64,000 bases of DNA from Dyella acidiphila. Its GTDB lineage: Bacteria > Pseudomonadota > Gammaproteobacteria > Xanthomonadales > Rhodanobacteraceae. The DNA is taken from assembly GCF_014863405.1 (NCBI RefSeq), contig NZ_JACZZA010000009.1, positions 1 to 64,000 of the forward strand. Reading direction: 5' to 3'. The stretch's first letter is position 1. Each line of letters begins with the position of its first letter. Positions 63,330 to 64,000 of the stretch are shown in pieces. The notes below the pieces were generated by a model. That model made no database searches, had not been told where the DNA came from, and worked only from the letters and a program-made list of their open reading frames with translations. The position numbers and the translations under genes are program-made.

Positions 63330-64000
63330 TTAGTCGGCGTCGCCGGCTTCCTGCGAACGGCCGCCACGGCCGCCGCGACCGCCACGGCGATCGTCGCGGT
63401 CGCCGCCGCGCGGGCCGCCCTTCTTGGCCGGCGGGTTGCGGCGCGGTGCTGCGGCGCGGCGCTCGTCGTCCTTGGCGACCGGGTTGCCTTCTTCGTCCAG
63501 TTCGACGAATTCGTTGGCATCGCCCTGGGCGGCGGCCGGAGCGGCAGCCTTGCCTTCAAGGATCGAGTCGGCAGCGGCGCGGGCGTACAGCTGGATCGCG
63601 CGGATGGCGTCGTCGTTGCCCGGGATGGCGTAGTCGACCAGTTCCGGGTTGTAGTTGGTATCGACCACGGCGATCACCGGGATGCCGAGCTTCTTGGCTT
63701 CCTGCACGGCGATGTTTTCATGGCCGATATCGACCACGAACAGCGCGTCGGGCAGGCGGTTCATGTTCTTGATGCCGCCCAGCGAGTTTTCCAGCTTGGC
63801 GCGCTCGCGGCGCAGCGACAGCACTTCGTGCTTGACCAGCTTCTCGAAGCTGCCGTCGGTTTCAGCTGCTTCCAGCTCCTTCAGGCGGGCGACCGACTGC
63901 TTGACGGTGCGGAAGTTGGTCAGCATGCCGCCGAGCCAGCGGGCGGTGACGAAGGGCATGCCGGCGCGGCTGGCTTCTTCGGCCAGGGCTTCGCGGGCGG
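63330..64000 (-). CDS. rpsB: 30S ribosomal protein S2, partial, with RGG-rich tail
   Basis: The gene runs past the right edge, so its start is missing. Visible are [26 protein letters not shown], the coiled-coil segment, and the signature [33 protein letters not shown] in two parts. The core ends near [10 protein letters not shown]. After it comes an extension of about 75 residues, acidic first and then rich in Arg and Gly ([10 protein letters not shown]), not found in the Escherichia coli protein. Confidence 0.96.
   Translation of the reverse strand, partial: AREALAEEASRAGMPFVTARWLGGMLTNFRTVKQSVARLKELEAAETDGSFEKLVKHEVLSLRRERAKLENSLGGIKNMNRLPDALFVVDIGHENIAVQEAKKLGIPVIAVVDTNYNPELVDYAIPGNDDAIRAIQLYARAAADSILEGKAAAPAAAQGDANEFVELDEEGNPVAKDDERRAAAPRRNPPAKKGGPRGGDRDDRRGGRGGRGGRSQEAGDAD

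Overview
The window is 64 kb of GC-rich chromosome from a gammaproteobacterium. Gene order and protein sequences point to the order Xanthomonadales, most likely a Rhodanobacteraceae relative (Dyella, Rhodanobacter or Frateuria type). That placement is my inference from the ribosomal proteins, the class II DAHP synthase next to dsbB, and the lpxB-rnhB-dnaE-accA order. No tRNA, rRNA, CRISPR array, prophage or transposase gene was seen.

Layout. (1) 1-14.5 kb, plus strand: the end of tuf, then the full S10, spc and alpha ribosomal clusters from rpsJ to rplQ, including secY and rpoA. rpmJ is absent from its usual place after secY. Several spacers carry hairpins that may regulate the clusters. (2) 14.5-25.4 kb: dsbB and a class II DAHP synthase, an exported amidase, a two-gene membrane/periplasmic cytochrome c set, an RND efflux pump with its adaptor, and a Mug-like DNA glycosylase. 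(3) 25.5-35.8 kb: rng, yhdP, tldD, yjgA, a DUF1653 gene, pmbA and two DUF4870 membrane proteins. A REP doublet lies behind tldD. (4) 35.8-42.8 kb: xseB, an MFS transporter with a palindromic operator in its promoter, a gene-free hairpin-rich repeat stretch, tilS, a NYN/OST-HTH protein, an exported adenosine deaminase-like enzyme and accA. (5) 42.9-64 kb, minus strand: rpsB, tsf, pyrH, frr, uppS, cdsA, dxr, rseP, bamA, lpxD, fabZ, lpxA, lpxB, rnhB, a small unknown gene and dnaE.

How it works together. Most of the window is housekeeping: translation, transcription, protein export, envelope assembly (BamA, RseP, lipid A, CDP-diacylglycerol, undecaprenyl phosphate), fatty acid synthesis and DNA replication. 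The accessory parts are the cytochrome/efflux block, the repeat-rich stretch around 32-38 kb, and an acetamidase-permease pair inserted between tsf and pyrH.

Most notable observation. The dxr gene is in its canonical place and has normal length, but it has lost nearly all catalytic and metal-binding residues of DXP reductoisomerase. Other points worth checking are the missing skp, a Mug-like glycosylase without the family's catalytic Asn, a perfect REPIN, an 18-bp operator between -35 and -10 of the MFS promoter, and paired ACCTAGGT boxes before the acetamidase operon.
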